From: CAYMLL01 sp964390645
Lineage (GTDB): Bacteria > Planctomycetota > UBA8108
DNA: 5,699 nucleotides
NCBI GenBank assembly: GCA_964390645.1
Contig: CAYMLL010000409.1
Coordinates: 1 to 5,699 of the forward strand
Direction: 5' to 3'
A program made the translations under genes and the position numbers. Below the pieces are notes generated by a model, which searched no databases, was not told where the DNA came from, and worked only from the letters and a program-made list of their open reading frames with translations. This document shows positions 4,851-5,699 of this stretch, piece after piece. The first letter of the stretch is position 1; each line of letters starts with the position of its first letter.

Positions 4851-4863
4851 GCGACGCTGTCCC
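4835..4863 (-). promoter_or_regulatory. Sigma70-like extended -10 promoter for the M24 peptidase
   Basis: Reading the minus strand, GGGACA (4863-4858) is followed by 17 nt and then TATCAT (4840-4835). The -10 box is preceded by TGG, making TGGTATCAT, a near match to the extended -10 TGnTATAAT. The -35 matches TTGACA at 4 of 6 positions. Transcription would start near 4828 and give a leader of about 33 nt. The element lies in the 80-nt gap after the upstream gene's stop. Confidence 0.5.
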
Positions 4864-4874
4864 CGGATCCGCGA

Positions 4875-5699
4875 TCACGGACCCGGCACGGGGCCACGGT
4901 CGGGGAAGGGCGCCGGAGGCTCCGATCCTCCACGAAAGAGATAGTCGAGCAGGTAGATCGGGTCGGTGACGTCGTTGTCGCCATCGCCGTTGATGTCCGA
5001 GGCTTCGAGAACCGACGGCGTCGGGGTACCGAGGAACAGCCAGTTGAGGGTGGTGATGCTGTCGGTGATCCCCAGCTCGCCGTTGTCGTCGACGTCGCCG
5101 CGCAGGAAGTGGAGCTCCGGCGTGGCCTCGTCGACCGCGCTGGTGTTCGTGAAGTTGGAGTAGGCGATCATCAGTGAGCCGCCCCGGCGTCCGTTTCCCT
5201 CGGCGAAGGCCTCGATGCCCGGCCGGACGGCGAGCAGACTGGTCGTCGCCGGCACCCCGTCGACGCTGACCGTCGCGAAGACGCGACGCGTGAACGATGT
5301 GTCCGGGTCGAAGGCCTCGAGCCCAGGGGGAGCAGCCCCGAAGCCGAGGTTGGTGCCGTAGAGCTTGCCGTCGAGCCACTCGAGGTTGAACAGCCCGTCG
5401 AGTCCGTCAGCGAGCTCCTCCCCGTCACCCAGGCTCAACGCTCCGTCGCCGATCACGCTCTGGAGCTGCAGCGCCGAGAAGCGCACGAGGACCTCCGAAG
5501 GCCGGCCCGTGGCCGGGTCGCTGCGGCCGCTGGTGATGACGTAGAGGTTGCCGGCCGGGTCGAAGGCAAGCGGCCCGGAGAAGCGAGAGATGCTCGCGAT
5601 GATCTCGTCGTTGGCGTCGTCGGGATCCTCGTCGAGGAGCCAGACCGAGCTGCTCTGCGACTCGCCGTATCCGACGACGAAACCTCGCCCTGCGAGGGC
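4875..5699 (-). CDS. Secreted beta-propeller-like protein with C-terminal dockerin-like repeats (partial, runs off right edge)
   Basis: The frame is open from the stop at 4877-4875 to the right edge, giving 274 C-terminal residues; the start lies outside. A GTG at 5486 is internal, not the real start, because the frame continues upstream without a stop. Visible residues 1-180 contain blade-like segments such as G-P-L-A-F-D-P-A-G-N-L-Y-V-I and L-E-W-L-D-G-K-L-Y-G-T-N, of the type seen in NHL/SMP-30/YncE-like propellers. Residues 200-260 carry two EF-hand-like loops (see the separate entry), then a Pro-rich tail. This arrangement is typical of extracellular planctomycete proteins, where the loops bind Ca2+ and may act as attachment or stability modules. 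There is no cohesin partner in view. Substrate and exact propeller family cannot be settled from this fragment. Confidence 0.8.
   Translation of the reverse strand, partial: ALAGRGFVVGYGESQSSSVWLLDEDPDDANDEIIASISRFSGPLAFDPAGNLYVITSGRSDPATGRPSEVLVRFSALQLQSVIGDGALSLGDGEELADGLDGLFNLEWLDGKLYGTNLGFGAAPPGLEAFDPDTSFTRRVFATVSVDGVPATTSLLAVRPGIEAFAEGNGRRGGSLMIAYSNFTNTSAVDEATPELHFLRGDVDDNGELGITDSITTLNWLFLGTPTPSVLEASDINGDGDNDVTDPIYLLDYLFRGGSEPPAPFPDRGPVPGP
4920..5102 (-). other. Pair of dockerin/EF-hand-like Ca-binding repeats (protein level)
   Basis: Within the partial right-edge protein, loop 1 is D-V-D-D-N-G-E-L-G-I-T-D (visible residues 202-213) and loop 2 is D-I-N-G-D-G-D-N-D-V-T-D (235-246). Both are 12-residue loops with acidic or Asn residues at positions 1, 3, 5 and 12. 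Each is followed by a helix ending in a Leu-Phe-x-Gly motif (L-N-W-L-F-L-G, L-D-Y-L-F-R-G-G). The repeats are 33 residues apart, as in dockerin type I pairs. Confidence 0.8.

Overview
The window is a GC-rich, densely coding stretch of a bacterial chromosome. It suggests a member of the Planctomycetota or a related PVC lineage. The main clue is the right-hand protein, which ends in two dockerin/EF-hand-like Ca-binding loops, each followed by a 'LxxLFxGG/G' helix and a Pro-rich tail. That architecture is typical of secreted planctomycete proteins. The assignment is an inference from protein style; no rRNA or other taxonomic marker is present.

Left (1-546, minus strand): the 5' end of an exported, possibly lipidated protein runs off the left edge. 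Its GTG start overlaps the stop of the gene before it (GTGA). That preceding gene is odd: its C-terminal ~75 residues look like the tail end of a DUF4091/GH123-type glycoside hydrolase domain, but the catalytic part is absent. In its place is low-complexity sequence from two separate 15-bp tandem arrays, one of them encoding PNPAC pentapeptides.

Centre (about 651-3577, plus strand): a plausible sigma70 promoter and a ~115-nt leader precede a [2Fe-2S] ferredoxin. A 90-nt gap with a long imperfect inverted repeat follows. Then come three overlapping genes: an orphan type II secretion F (GspF/PilC) membrane protein, a lipoprotein with one C-terminal CxxCH haem motif, and a small DUF4440/NTF2-like lipoprotein. 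The 11-nt and 29-nt overlaps support co-transcription of the last three. Together they suggest an envelope-located, possibly redox-linked function, but no pathway can be assigned.

Right (3598-5699, minus strand): a complete M24-family (Xaa-Pro aminopeptidase-like) metallopeptidase converges on the plus-strand cluster with only 20 nt between stops. It has its own promoter-like element and Shine-Dalgarno sequence. Behind it lies the C-terminal 274 residues of a probable secreted beta-propeller-like protein with the dockerin-like repeats, cut by the right edge.

No tRNA, rRNA, CRISPR array, insertion sequence or integrase was found. I see no clear new defence or mobile system. The most unusual items are the repeat-bearing DUF4091 remnant and the enlarged metal-ligand loop of the M24 enzyme.
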